Source: Salvia splendens (taxonomy: Eukaryota; Streptophyta; Magnoliopsida; Lamiales; Lamiaceae). Taken from it: a DNA stretch of 64,000 nt. Below the pieces are notes generated by a model. It had not been told where the DNA came from. It saw nothing but the letters and a program-made list of their open reading frames with translations, and made no database searches. Positions 1-10,533 of the stretch are shown one piece after another. Within the stretch, counting starts at the first letter, position 1; each line of letters opens with the position of its first letter. The position numbers were made by a program, and so were the translations under genes. Location of the stretch: the NCBI RefSeq assembly GCF_004379255.2, contig NC_056051.1, positions 10,207,968-10,271,967 on the forward strand, read 5' to 3'.

Positions 1-654
1 AAGTAGGTTTGTTGTTGGCTCCTTTTCGGGTAATTTGACTTTCACATCCACCAAGGACAATTGTACCTCCTTTGGACTATCTCTCATGCATCTTGGACCT
101 AGTGGTTGGTTGGCCCTATCTTTACCAATGCACACCCCGTCGCCGGCCGTTTGCTGGTCGGAATCCGGCGCCGCCGCGGCCGCCGTGGCTGTTCCGTCAT
201 CGGTGGAATACCCATCCTCCAAGAGGCCTTCTTCATTAGTGTTGGAATTCATGGTGCCCTTAGGGGAGGAGTTCCCCACTTCATCCATGTGTTGGCTCAC
301 CGGAAAGATGGGACCCTTGCATTTTGGAGATCCGATGGTGGGGCTATCTTCTTCACCGAAATCAATCTTCTTCCGGAGTTGCTTGTCTTCCGGCATAGGT
401 GAGAGTACAAACCTTTTCCGACCATCGCCTTTGGTGGAAGGGGCCGGGGTACTTTTCCTCTCTTTCACGTTTGTTTTCAAGGATTTCCTCGCCATTTTCT
501 TGGAGGGAAGGCTTGTGGAGGAAGCCTCTTCCGACGTGAACGTCATTTGTTGGACCAAGGGAGGGTCCTCGGCCGCCCGGAGGACCATTTGCTGATCCGA
601 GATGGTGCGGGGTTCCTCGGACCCCGGTGGAGGATCCGGCGGGTGTTCCGGCAT
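1..654 (-). CDS. LINE ORF1 protein, N-terminal 218 codons (copy H)
   Basis: Reading the minus strand from the ATG at 654, the frame stays open for 218 codons to the window edge. The start [15 protein letters not shown] matches ORF1 of copy G. Residues about 75-115 hold the basic block RKSTPAPSTKGDGRKRF and the PMPEDKQLRKKIDFG motif, found near the N-terminus of every ORF1 here. In related copies this low-complexity N-terminus precedes a DUF4283-like domain and a zinc knuckle, expected to bind the element's RNA. Those domains would lie beyond the left edge. Unlike G, which has several frame breaks, this part is unbroken. Whether the rest is intact cannot be seen. Confidence 0.7.
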   Translation of the reverse strand, partial: MPEHPPDPPPGSEEPRTISDQQMVLRAAEDPPLVQQMTFTSEEASSTSLPSKKMARKSLKTNVKERKSTPAPSTKGDGRKRFVLSPMPEDKQLRKKIDFGEEDSPTIGSPKCKGPIFPVSQHMDEVGNSSPKGTMNSNTNEEGLLEDGYSTDDGTATAAAAAPDSDQQTAGDGVCIGKDRANQPLGPRCMRDSPKEVQLSLVDVKVKLPEKEPTTNLL

Positions 655-879
655 GGCTGAAGGAGAGTCAAGACACCAGCCGCACCGGGGAGTTGAGCGG
701 GGGTTGGTGAGGTGTGGCTCGAGACTGGTGGAGCGAGCCGGGGTTGTGGTTGTGGCCTTGGACGAACAAGGATGGTGGTCGGAGATGGATGGAAGGTCGG
801 CGTGGGGGGGGTGGTCGAAAGGTGGATTATCGTTCAAAAGGGAGAATTGCTAGAGAGAAGGGAGAGCATCTCTCTCTAG
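1..879 (-). mobile_element. LINE copy H, 5' end piece, continues past the left edge
   Basis: Minus-strand LINE fragment. Its 5' end (about 879) has the AGAGAGA...CTCTCCCTTCTCTCTAG motif seen at the start of A1, A2, B1 and F. About 225 bases of leader precede the ORF1 start at 654. The upstream flank is gypsy pol sequence beginning near 880. The leader and ORF1 start closely resemble copy G at 37.6-39.9 kb, so H and G are one subfamily. The 3' part lies outside the window. Confidence 0.8.
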
Positions 880-1269
880 AAGTCACTTATGCTTTTAATC
901 GCCTTAAAGAAAAACTTACAACTGCAAGTGCAAGAGTTGTTGGAGAAAGAAAAAATCTGTGAGAGCATGAGTCCATGTGCTGTTCCGGTAATTGTTGTTT
1001 CTAAGAAAGATGGATCATGGAGGATGTGCATCGATTGCCGAGCAATCAACAAAATCACGGTAAAATATCGCTATCCTATTCCTAGGCTAGATGATATGCT
1101 TGATGAATTGCATGGATCTGTTGTGTTTAGTAAGATCGATTTGAAAAGTGGTTATCATCAAATTCGAATTAGAGAAGAAGACGAATGGAAAACAGCCTTT
1201 AAAACAAAAGTTGGTCTATATGAGTGGTTAGTAATGCCTTTTGGTTTAACTAATGCACCAAGTAATTTT
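880..1269 (+). pseudogene. Ty3/gypsy pol scrap: RNase H edge joined to RT N-terminus
   Basis: Bases 886-923 encode the [11 protein letters not shown] motif that normally lies downstream of the RT palm (the same motif is at 42.2 kb, minus). It is fused to the RT N-terminus (924-1269), with [49 protein letters not shown] and the end GLTNAPSNF. Pol segments are therefore out of order. From 924 on the sequence is the inverted duplicate of 60563-60218. The frame is open but has no palm catalytic box, so the scrap cannot function. J' follows immediately. Confidence 0.85.
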
Positions 1270-2498
1270 GTCTCACTTTATTCCTTCTTCCGCCAACCCA
1301 CCACTCGTAGGCGGCGGCCGACCGTCACCTTGCCCCACGCTAACCACCATCACCCCCACCGGCTCCCGTCTCATCATTCCTCAACATCCGTTCCGATCCC
1401 AAACTATCTCCCGAGCAACCTTTCGTCCTTCCGGCCATACCGGACGACCCGCCGAGTGAACCACCCCCTTGCGAGGGAGAGCGAACCCCTCAGATCATCA
1501 AATGAAGTTTACCTCGAAGGAATCAAACTCTCCAAAGAAGCCTTCTAAGAAAATGGTGTTGAAGGCTGCCAAAGCAAAAATCAAGGTTCGTAAGAGCACT
1601 CCGGCCCCGGCTACTAAAGGGGACGGTCGGAAAATATATGTTCTCTTTCCACTTCCCGAAGACAAGCAATTAAGGAAAAGAATCGACTTTGGGGAGGATG
1701 ATGGCTCCCCGGTTGAGAGCCCTAAATGTAGAAATGCCATCTTTCCGGCGTTTGTGAGCCCCGACATGGAGGACACTTCTCAAGTGGAGGAGAATGAGCA
1801 TGATGAAATGGTAATCCCACTTGAGGTCCGAGATGGAACTTCCGACTTGGTGCCTTTATCCGGCCAAGATTCCGTCCAAGATGCCGGAGAGGGGACGGCG
1901 GACCACGACATGAAGTCCTCTCAACCGAGCCATGAAAAAACCATTGTACTTGGTGCTGCAAAATTACAAGGAGCCTTGGGGGAGGAGAGAGTCAACATGC
2001 TTGATATGGATATGGGAACAAAAATGCTTTTGGAAAGTAGTTTGATTCCTTGCCACAATGGAGAGTCACATGATGCACTAGCCGTTGGAGACTATTTGCA
2101 GCCGGTTTCTACCAATCTTCTACCAATCTTATCAAATGGAGTTCCCACCCTTGGAGAATGGCCGGACTCTAAAGATCCGTGATTCCTTCGAGAGCGGCCG
2201 GCTGAAAGGTGCGGGGATGGCGCCGAGTTCATGTTCGAGTCAGCACGCACTCCCTAACACCCATTTCAAGCCGGGTGTGGGAGAAGCCACCACGGCTTCA
2301 GCCAGCATGCCTGAGGTCCCGAAAAATGGGGTGAGTCCGTCGGCCCCTAAATCCGGGGTAATGGCCGACCTCTTTAAGTCCAATCCATCAGCCACAACGA
2401 ATGGGCCACAACATAGTAGAGAAGTGGGAGTTGGGGCTGGGTCAAACGGCACTTTGTCGGCCAATGGTGCCGAGACGGGCTCGGAAACCACAAATCCG
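924..2498 (+). repeat. Inverted segmental duplication, left arm (partner 59000-60563)
   Basis: Gypsy RT N-terminus plus the 5' part of LINE J', matching the reverse complement of 59000-60563 with scattered substitutions. The 11-base length difference is explained by one tandem duplication (accaatcttct, near 2115) in this arm. Both arms contain the same LINE insertion at the same gypsy base, so the duplication came after that insertion. It ends abruptly at aaatccg, followed by gypsy gag here and by continuing LINE ORF1 on the right. Confidence 0.85.
1270..2498 (+). pseudogene. LINE J' ORF1, 5' fragment
   Basis: The 5' leader and N-terminal part of a LINE ORF1, duplicated from J. The first ATG of related copies reads ATA here (near 1439), and the next ATG is at 1502. 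Recognisable are RKSTPAPATKGDGRK (the next residues are I-Y, where J has R-Y) and EDKQLRKRIDFGEDDGSP. An 11-base tandem duplication near 2115 shifts the frame: the first frame stops at 2182, and the FPPLENGRTLKI block continues in another frame. The fragment breaks off at 2498, before the DUF4283-like domain. Confidence 0.75.
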
Positions 2499-2747
2499 AG
2501 GAGAAAAAGGTTAGACTTGCTGCTATTGAATTCGCTGACTATGCTATAGTTTGGTGGGATCAATTGACAACTAGTACAAGGCGATATGGAGGAAGACCGG
2601 TTTCGACTTGGGAAGAAATGAAAAGCATAATGCGTAAGAGATTTGTACCTTCTCATTATTTTCGTGAATTGTATCAAAAATTACAATCTATGAAACAAGG
2701 TACTAAATCTGTTGATGAGTACTACAAAGACATGGAGATTGCCATGA
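2499..2747 (+). pseudogene. Ty3/gypsy gag, first part
   Basis: Encodes the core of a retrotransposon capsid (Retrotrans_gag type): AIEFADYAIVWWDQL, RPVSTWEEMKSIMRKRFVP, KLQSMKQGTKSVDEYYKDMEIAM. The frame is interrupted at 2747 by LINE A1 and resumes at 10518 after the duplicated target ATGGAGATTGCCATGA. Upstream it joins LINE J' directly, so the LTR and gag start are missing here. Confidence 0.85.
2732..2747 (+). repeat. Target-site duplication of LINE A1, left copy
   Basis: ATGGAGATTGCCATGA, repeated at 10518-10533 directly after the A1 poly(A). It lies in gypsy gag coding sequence, and gag reads through once A1 and one copy are removed. Confidence 0.93.
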
Positions 2748-3028
2748 GTTTGCTTATAATCGAAGTGTCCATCACTTTGAACGAATTGTAAGTTAGAGAG
2801 AGACGCTCTCCCTTCTCTCTAGAATCCCCCACCACGTTTTGAGTTCCCACATCGCCGCCCACCCCATTCTCGCTCGGCTCACCACTGTCGACGGTCCCCC
2901 TCACGCCCCCGCTCCACCAGCCACCCACCACCCTCCCGACCTCGGATTCTCACCAACCAACCCACTCCTTTGGCTAAGGCACAAACAAAGCTCCGGAGCG
3001 GCTGGTGACTCGACTCACTCTCTCGATC

Positions 3029-6000
3029 ATGCCGGAGCTCCTGCCGGATCCCCCCCCGGAGTCCGAAGAACCGCGCACCATCTCGGACCAGCTAATGGTC
3101 CTCCGGCCGGCCGAGGACCCTCTCTCGGACCAGCCAATGACTTTCACGTCGGAGGAGTCTCCCTCCATAATTTTTCCCTGCAAGAAAGTGGCGAGGAAAA
3201 CTTTGAAAATGAAAATGAAGGTGAAGGCACGGAAAAGTACACCAGCCCCTCCCACCAAAGGCACTGGTCGGAAAAGGTTCGTACCCTCACCGATGCCGGA
3301 GGACAAGCAACTTAGGAAGAAGATTGATTTCGGGGCCGAAGGGAGCTCGCCGGTCGGAAGTCCAAAATGCAAAGGCCCCATCTTCCCGACGTCGATGGAG
3401 CCCTCCCCTAATCCCAACGGTGAAGATGAAGCTAAGATTAATGAAGAACTTGCCGGCGCCAGAACTGTTGACAACGCTCCGGCCGATGACCTTGCGGCCG
3501 GCGCAAACGCGGGGACCGGTGACGGAGGAGAGCACAACCCCCCACATAATGGCTGCTCGGAGAGAGATGGCTCTAGCATGGGTCAAAAGGCCTTGGTGGA
3601 CGCGCTAGTCAACTTGCCCGAAATGGGCACAACAACAAAATCACTTTCCGAAAGTTCCTTGGCGCCTTGCCACTTCGGAACACCACGTGATGCTGGCCCC
3701 AATGCATCCGTTGAGCCCCCAAAACAACAAAAATCTAGCTCCTTTTTGCAGCAACCCAACTTTCCCGAATTGGCTTGGAGACCAAAACCTCCTTCCGAAA
3801 GTGGGCTAACTCCTTTCCGTCCCAAGAGCTCACGTGAGACGATTGTCGTGGAGGCCCCAACGCAACCAACAAAGGCCGAAATCATCCACTTAGCCGCCTT
3901 GGACTCGGCGGAGATGCTAGACACATTGGTTGCGCAACCTCTCATTACGGCCGGTCACAAACCACTGGAGTTCCCCCTAAACTCTTCGGGATGCATGCAA
4001 AGTGTCACACACACACCTCGGGATGGGAATGGACCCTCTCTTGAGGACTTTCCCCCTCTCGAACGAGGACGAACTAGCAAGCTCCGAGCTACGTTTGAGG
4101 CTAGTTCGGAACATTACAGTGCGGAGCTCGGCCAGCCGCGACCGAAGTCGAACCCTAACGTCTACCGAGAAAAGCCTTTTATCGAGACGACGAACAAGGC
4201 CACGCCTAGTGCCGAGATGGTTGCAGTGACAAGAGACACACCAACACCCAACGATACGCCTATGGATGATGCCGAACAGATCCTCACCGAGAAGGAAAAA
4301 GTCGAGAAGATCCACACCGAGAAAGAAAAAGCCGAAAAGCCGAGAATGGAAAAGCCGAGAAGGGCACACAACGGCAACGTAGGTGCCGAGAAGATCCACA
4401 CCGAGAATGGAGAAGCCGAACTCAACAATCCGAAGAGAAATGGAAACACACCTAAGTCCGCGACGGATGCCGCAACACAAGGGCCGAATGTAGTTAATCA
4501 ACTTGGGGGGGTAGAAGCTACACCGGGGCCCTCGTCGTGGCCGAAATCGATGGTGGACTTGCTTAGGGGTACCCCGTCGGGCTCGGCGAGTAACACTCTA
4601 CAAGGCCGGGGTGAAGGCGCCGCAAGCCACCCCGGTCGGCCGAAAACGATGGCGGACATGCTCAAAGGCTCGACTGACCCTACCGGCCCCCAAGCCTTTG
4701 AACCGGATAAGCTCCAGAACATTGGATTTGCTTCAGTGTCCGACGGCATCCCGGCCATTTACTTCTCCGGAGCGGAAACTCAAAAGCTTGCTGAGAGCAT
4801 GGGACACGCCATTGTGGGTAAGTTCTCTCACTCTATCCCTACGGGACTGCAAATCCAAAAGACCCTCGATAATATTAAACTTCGGTGTGGATTTAGTTGG
4901 AAGTACATTAATGCTAAACATATTCTCATTCAATGCGAGGACTTGGCGGACTATGCCCGAATCCTTGGAGGCCCAAGGGGTACGCCCGTTTGGCTCATTG
5001 ACCGACACCCGATGAGGGTCTTCAAATGGTCCCCGGACTTTGATGCTTACTGCGAGTCCCCCATTGCGGCAATTTGGTGCAACCTAATTGGCCTCCCCAT
5101 TCATCTTTTCGACCAATCCGCCTTATTCGCCATCGGCAAGCTTCTCGGCAATCCAATACAAATTGATCGAGCCACGGCAAACAAGACTCGGCTTTCATTT
5201 GCCCGAATTTGCGTCGAGATAGACATCACAAAACCACCTACCGAAGAGATAATCCTCGATCTTGGTGGGCGAGAAACGGTGCAGCGAGTCCGATGGGACA
5301 AGATACCATCATATTGCCGAGAATGCAAACATGTCGGCCATGCAAGTGAGGTGTGCTATGCGACGGGCAAGAAGGAACGGCCGCCAAAGAGAAACTATCA
5401 CAACGGCCCGCCAAAACAGCCACAACCCGAGAGACAGACCGAGAAGGGGAAGCAAGATATGGGGAAGAATGCCTCCAGCTCCAACGAATGGAAACATCAG
5501 GGGAAGAAGCAAGGCAAGGCCGGTGATCGACCAAACAATAACAAAACAAATGGGGAGGACTCCGGTGATACTTCCTGGGAGGGACCGAACTCCAAGGGTG
5601 ACTCTACTTTGGGGAGCGGACCGAGCTCCGGAACTCAGAATGCCGGGCTCATTGCCGGGATCGAGATTGGGAAGTCCCCACCGAACCGGGGGAATCCATT
5701 GCATCCCACCACCGAACCACCAACACCACGTGGGAACATGGACGTGGAGTGGGGCTCCCCCAATGCGAGGAGCTTGGTCTCACCAGTTCGGCGAGGGAAT
5801 CCGAGAGGAGGCGCGCGCCATGCTTTGACAAGGGGGCGTGGGTTCTTCTCGGCAAAGAACCACATGAGCACTAACCAATATTATACTCTCATGGAGAACG
5901 GAGAATTTGATGTTGAGAATTGTGGGGATGCGGACGAAGACCTTATGGAATTGCACGTGGGGGCCGAGAAGTTAGGAGGCAACAGTTCGGCCGAGGACGC

Positions 6001-6088
6001 CGAGGAGGTCGCTCCGAACAAAGAGCAACACCGTACTGACTATCAAGGAGGGCCTTCAACCTCTTTGGGTACGCACCCTTCTTGTTAA
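3029..6088 (+). CDS. LINE ORF1 nucleic-acid-binding protein (A1)
   Basis: A 1019-residue ORF starting at the ATG at 3029; a GTG eight codons upstream in the same frame is not needed. In order: a basic N-terminus with RKSTPAPPTKGTGRKRF and EDKQLRKKIDFG; a long Pro/Ser/Thr/Glu-rich linker with Glu/Lys repeats around IHTEKEKAEK; a DUF4283-like domain at about residues 587-750 ([48 protein letters not shown]); and a CCHC knuckle at about 763-776 (CRECKHVGHASEVC). By family analogy it binds LINE RNA and helps form the RNP. It has two more codons than the A2 copy (a 6-bp slip near residue 65). The stop lies 2 nt before the ORF2 ATG. Confidence 0.92.
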   Translation: MPELLPDPPPESEEPRTISDQLMVLRPAEDPLSDQPMTFTSEESPSIIFPCKKVARKTLKMKMKVKARKSTPAPPTKGTGRKRFVPSPMPEDKQLRKKIDFGAEGSSPVGSPKCKGPIFPTSMEPSPNPNGEDEAKINEELAGARTVDNAPADDLAAGANAGTGDGGEHNPPHNGCSERDGSSMGQKALVDALVNLPEMGTTTKSLSESSLAPCHFGTPRDAGPNASVEPPKQQKSSSFLQQPNFPELAWRPKPPSESGLTPFRPKSSRETIVVEAPTQPTKAEIIHLAALDSAEMLDTLVAQPLITAGHKPLEFPLNSSGCMQSVTHTPRDGNGPSLEDFPPLERGRTSKLRATFEASSEHYSAELGQPRPKSNPNVYREKPFIETTNKATPSAEMVAVTRDTPTPNDTPMDDAEQILTEKEKVEKIHTEKEKAEKPRMEKPRRAHNGNVGAEKIHTENGEAELNNPKRNGNTPKSATDAATQGPNVVNQLGGVEATPGPSSWPKSMVDLLRGTPSGSASNTLQGRGEGAASHPGRPKTMADMLKGSTDPTGPQAFEPDKLQNIGFASVSDGIPAIYFSGAETQKLAESMGHAIVGKFSHSIPTGLQIQKTLDNIKLRCGFSWKYINAKHILIQCEDLADYARILGGPRGTPVWLIDRHPMRVFKWSPDFDAYCESPIAAIWCNLIGLPIHLFDQSALFAIGKLLGNPIQIDRATANKTRLSFARICVEIDITKPPTEEIILDLGGRETVQRVRWDKIPSYCRECKHVGHASEVCYATGKKERPPKRNYHNGPPKQPQPERQTEKGKQDMGKNASSSNEWKHQGKKQGKAGDRPNNNKTNGEDSGDTSWEGPNSKGDSTLGSGPSSGTQNAGLIAGIEIGKSPPNRGNPLHPTTEPPTPRGNMDVEWGSPNARSLVSPVRRGNPRGGARHALTRGRGFFSAKNHMSTNQYYTLMENGEFDVENCGDADEDLMELHVGAEKLGGNSSAEDAEEVAPNKEQHRTDYQGGPSTSLGTHPSC

Positions 6089-6090
6089 TA

Positions 6091-9000
6091 ATGTCGTACA
6101 ATCTCATGTTTTGGAACGTGAGGGGGATCGCGAATGCGCCCACTCAAAACGTTCTGAAAAGACTAATTGGTTGTCATAATGTTTTATTTCTTGCAATAAT
6201 GGAACCGCTCACACAACCGGACCCGGACCGTTTCTCTAAGGCCTTGGGGCTGTCCTTCATTGGTTCGAACACGAACGAGAAGATTTGGATGTTTGCGGAA
6301 GAGGGGTCCACTTTTGATATTGAGGTTGACTCGGAACAAATTCTCCACGGGTACCTCAAATCCCACCGCCTTGCTAGGCCGGTGGCCATCTCAGCCGTGT
6401 ACGCCAAATGTACAAGGGCTGAAAGACATCACTTATGGGACAAGTTGAGAGAGATTGCCGGGCCTCTTGAGGGAACACCTTGGATCATCGGTGGCGATTT
6501 CAACACCATGCTATCTCACCAAGACAGAGTCGGAAGTGATACCAACCGGCAAGCCGAGATGGTAGATTTTGCGGAGGCAACGGAAGATTGTAGGCTGCTT
6601 GACCCTGGTTTTGATGGAGCGGCATTCACTTGGGCCAAGAATGGCCTTTTTGAAAGGTTGGATAGAGTGCTTGTCAGCGAGGATTGGACTAAGACCTTCG
6701 AGGCTACTCGGGTTACGAACCTCCCCCGGATTGCCTCGGACCATGGACCAATTCTTGTCAGGTGCACGAAGATGAACACATCCGCTGGAGCCAAGGCTTT
6801 CAGGTTCCAGAACATGTGGATCCGACATGAAGGATTCATGGCCGTAGTGCAAAAAGCATGGGAGGAGCCCACGGGGGCGGGTGGAATCCTAAACATTCAA
6901 ATCAAGCAGGCCAGAGTTAAAAAGGCCCTTAAGGAGTGGAACAAAGAGGTTTTTGGAAACATCCATGCTAATCTAAAAGAAAAGGAGGAAGAAATTGCTC
7001 TGGCCCAATCTTGTTTCGAAGCAAGGCCGACTCCGGATCACAGGACAGCGATCAACAAACACATTGCCGAGTACATCCTTTTGCTGAGAATGGAAGAAGA
7101 TTTTTGGCGACAGAAGGCAGCTTTGAGGTGGCTTGCCGAGGGAGACAAAAATACCCGGTTCTACCAAAGCTGGGTGAAACAAAAGAGGGTTCGTCTCCGC
7201 ATCCATTCAATACGTGTCAATGGGCAGGAGCTCACCGAGGAAGCCGAGATTAAAAAGTCCGCAGTGGAGTTCTTCCAACAACTCCTTGCCCCCAACAATC
7301 CGACACTTGAAGATCCAGACCTCGACCTAATCCAGCAGGTCCACTCAGCCGAGCAGTTCGCTGACATCGCAGATGCTCCAAGTGCGGACGAGGTCAGGAG
7401 TGCCACCTTTTGCATTTCCGGAGATAGTGCACCCGGACCCGACGGCTTCTCGGCCACCTTCTATCAAGCCTGCTGGCCCATTGTGGGGCCGGAGGTAGTG
7501 GAAGCAATCAGACAGTTCTTCAGAGGGGCCTTCCTGCCGAGGAGCATCACGGCCACAAGCATAGTCCTTATCCCAAAGAAGGCATCGCCGGAGTCATGGA
7601 CCGACTACCGACCCATCAGTCTCTGCAATGTTTTAAACAAGATCATTACCAAGGTACTCACCTCTCGACTCTCTCCTTTCCTCCCACAGGTCATCTCCCC
7701 AAACCAAAGTGGATTTGTCAAAGGTCGGCTCCTTAACGACAACGCACTTCTGGCTCAAGAGATGTTCCATGAGCTTGCTAGATGCTCCCCAGCGCCTAAT
7801 GTGGCAGTAAAGATTGACATGGCTAAAGCCTATGATAGGGTCCAATGGCCATTCCTCTTCAAAGTTTTACGCCGTATGGGTTTCCCGGATTCATGGATTT
7901 CACTTATGGAGAGGTGTATTGGGTGTTGCTGGTTCTCGGTCCTTGTTAACGGGGCACCCTCGGGCTTCTTTAGATCAACTCGAGGACTTCGGCAAGGAGA
8001 CCCGATCTCCCCCGCTCTGTTCGTAATCGCTGCGGACTACCTGTCCCGAGCATTAGATAAGCTCATCCTCGGCCAAAAGGACATGACGTTCAAAGCCTCC
8101 CGGAGATGCATGGAGATCAGCCATCTAGCCTATGCGGACGACATTATCATCTTCACTCAAGCGGCGGCAAATCCTATGCGCCGGCTAAGAGCCTGTCTCG
8201 AAAAATATGAAAGAGTCTCCGGCCAACAAGTCAGCCTCGCCAAGAGTAATTTCTATATTGCCGAGGCCCATGAACATTGGGCAAACTCGATCCAGGCGGA
8301 AGGAGGCTTCTCTAGAGGGGCCTTTCCTTTTCTCTATCTCGGAGTCCCTATCTATCGTGGTGCCAAACGCACGGACATGTTCCTCTTTCTACGGGAAAAG
8401 ATTGCAAGAAGGATCTCAGGATGGGAACACCGTCACCTATCCTTTGGAGGAAGGCTTACGTTGATTAAGAGCACTCTTGAAGCGATCCCCTTGCACATCT
8501 TTCAAGCCGTCGAGCCCACGGCCGGTACCCTCAAGCAACTTGATCAACAAATGGCCCGATTCTTTTGGGGGTCTACGAATGAAAAGAAGCGGACCCATTG
8601 GATTGGATGGGAACAAATGTGCCGGCCCACTGATGAAGGAGGCCTTGGGATCCGAAAAACTTTGGAGGTCCTCCACGCCTTCAATATCAAACTTTGGTGG
8701 CGCTTTCGGGAGCAAAACTCCCTTTGGGCAAGATACATGATGGCAAAATATTGCTCCAACTCCACACCGCTCACCTTGAGATTGCCGAGCAGGAGTAGCC
8801 CTACGTGGAGAAGGCTCTCAAGAGCATGGCCCCTCGCGCAACCGCACATGAGATGGCTAGTGGGACAAGGGGACATCTACTTCTGGGATGACATTTGGCT
8901 TGGCAATAGCCCTCTGAGGGAACTTAGTCTTGATGATAGGGGAAGACCAACCACCCGGGTCTCGGAGTTCATTACAAATGGTGGTTGGGATGTGCCCAAG

Positions 9001-10259
9001 CTTCAACTCCTTCACAATCAGGCCGGCCTCCCTCAGCATGTTATCGATGGCATCATTAATACACCGATCCTCCATGACGAACAGGATATCCCGAGGTGGA
9101 ACCTCTCTAAGCATGGGGAATTCACGGTGGCTTCGACATGGGACACACTTCGAGGACGAAACCCGATCATCCATGGTTTGGGGGACGTTTGGAAGGTAGG
9201 CCTCACCAACTCAATAGCCATCTTTATCTGGAGGCTTCTCTCCAATCGGGTGCCGGTTGACACGAAACTTCAGTGGCGGGAGATTGAGCTAGCCTCTAAG
9301 TGCCAATGCTGCCCCCACAGACCGAACACTGAGTCACTCCAACACCTCTTCATCCAGGGATATGGAGCTCGCAGAGTATGGAGTGAGTTCGACGGCTGGT
9401 TCACAGGCCCGTTCCCACGCATCCATATCAATGACACAATCCCTACGAGAATCGAAGTGTGGGCGCGAAGGTGCCAACAGCCCGAACAAGAAACATCTTA
9501 GCCGAGCCACTCCATACCTCATCCTTTGGTTTATATGGTCGGAGAGAAACAGGAGCCCGCCACCAAGGCACACAGTTTAAACCACAAAACGTGGTATGGC
9601 AGGTTCCACATGTTCATTCGAATGCTATGTCTAATGGAAGCTTGAAGCCGAAACATTGGAAGGGAGTTAAACTTGGAATCAATATTCCTCAACAAGCGGC
9701 GGCAATCAGGGCGCTACCCCTAGCCATGGCAATCAAATGGAACCCCCCGGATCAGCCGTGGATAAAGCTCAACACGGATGGCTCCTATAATGAAGCGAAC
9801 GGCAGTACAGGGGCTGGCGGGATTATTCGAGACCACTCGGGTAAGATGCTCGTCGCCGTCAGCACACCCCTTGAAGCCCACTCGGCGTTTGAAGCGGAGC
9901 TGTTGGCCATGATTCACGGGCTAAATATAGCCAAGGAATACGGCCTACCAATCTGGATTGAGTCAGATGCAGAGCAAGCAATCAAATTGGTCAATGGGAC
10001 GGGATGGGGGCCGGCACTCGCTCGGCAAGCGGTGGCGCAACTAACCATTCTCAAACGCCAACTCAAATTCCGAGCCACCTTCATACACAGGGAGGGGAAC
10101 AAAGCGGCGGACTTCCTTGCGAAAATGGGGCTAGTCCAAGACAGTGGCCTACGAATGCACTACAACTCAGCACCGAGAGAACTATTGGACTTGGTTAGAT
10201 TGGACGAGATGGGAGTGTCGCACATCCGAAACCTAGACGGGGACGGGCATCAAAGTTGA
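6091..10259 (+). pseudogene. LINE ORF2 endonuclease-RT-RNase H (A1), frameshifted near the C-terminus
   Basis: Open from the ATG at 6091 to a stop at 9501. It encodes the AP-type endonuclease (FWNVRG, LAIMEP, GGDFNT, SDHGP), the RT (IPKKASPESWTDYRPISL, KIDMAKAYDRVQW, GLRQGDPISPALF, AYADDIIIF) and most of the zf-RVT region. Against A2, A1 has extra bases near 9482 and 9554, a changed run near 9604 and a missing A near 9620. These put the RNase H part (TDGSYNEANG, HREGNKAADF) into another frame ending at 10259. The clustering at short homopolymers suggests either very recent damage or sequencing error. As read, the RNase H domain would not be made in frame. Confidence 0.88.
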
Positions 10260-10473
10260 TCATGAGACGATGGGAGACAATAGTGACTAGCTTTGTGGTT
10301 AATTGTATTTTGGAAAGGAGTATGATGAGGTCCGAACCTTGTGGGATCGGACCGCATACTACTCTTGATTTTGTTACGGCACACCACTTTTGGGTGTGGC
10401 CACGCCTTGTAATTATCTCTTGTGGAAATATAGGGATGAGGGACCCACGAACCCTCCACCGTAGAGGTGTTTG

Positions 10474-10517
<44 letters not shown>
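10260..10517 (+). other. A1 3'UTR with two hairpins and poly(A) tail
   Basis: A long hairpin at 10320-10359 pairs GTATG with CATAC and GGTCCGA with TCGGACC. A terminal stem-loop at 10457-10469 pairs CACC with GGTG around a 5-nt loop. After TTTGATT comes an A tail of about 41. Both structures recur in the other copies (see findings). Confidence 0.75.
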
Positions 10518-10521
<4 letters not shown>

Positions 10522-10533
10522 AGATTGCCATGA
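10518..10533 (+). repeat. Target-site duplication of LINE A1, right copy
   Basis: ATGGAGATTGCCATGA directly after the A tail, matching 2732-2747. Confidence 0.93.

Larger units (their letters stand above)
2748..10517 (+). mobile_element. LINE A1, full-length autonomous-type non-LTR retrotransposon
   Basis: An L1-like plant LINE of about 7.7 kb. It has about 35 bases of unexplained filler after the target duplication, then the 5' motif (about 2793-2821), a leader, ORF1 (3029-6088), ORF2 (6091 onward), a 217-base 3'UTR and an A tail (about 10477-10517). It is flanked by a 16-bp direct repeat in gypsy gag. It is almost identical to A2, with only scattered base changes and a few indels visible, so both copies are young. 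ORF1 is intact, but ORF2 has a cluster of single-base indels at 9480-9620. Confidence 0.95.

Noticed and set aside
35..595. Long plus-strand ORF near the left edge (186 codons)
   Set aside because: It is the antisense shadow of the H ORF1 N-terminus; the minus-strand reading matches other ORF1 copies and this one matches nothing recognisable.
3005..3028. Extending A1 ORF1 upstream to a GTG start (likewise 25104 in A2)
   Set aside because: Plants normally start at ATG, and the ATG at 3029/25128 aligns with the starts of G and H (MPE...PPD). TTG or other non-ATG upstream starts of ORF2 (6082, 28175) were rejected for the same reason.
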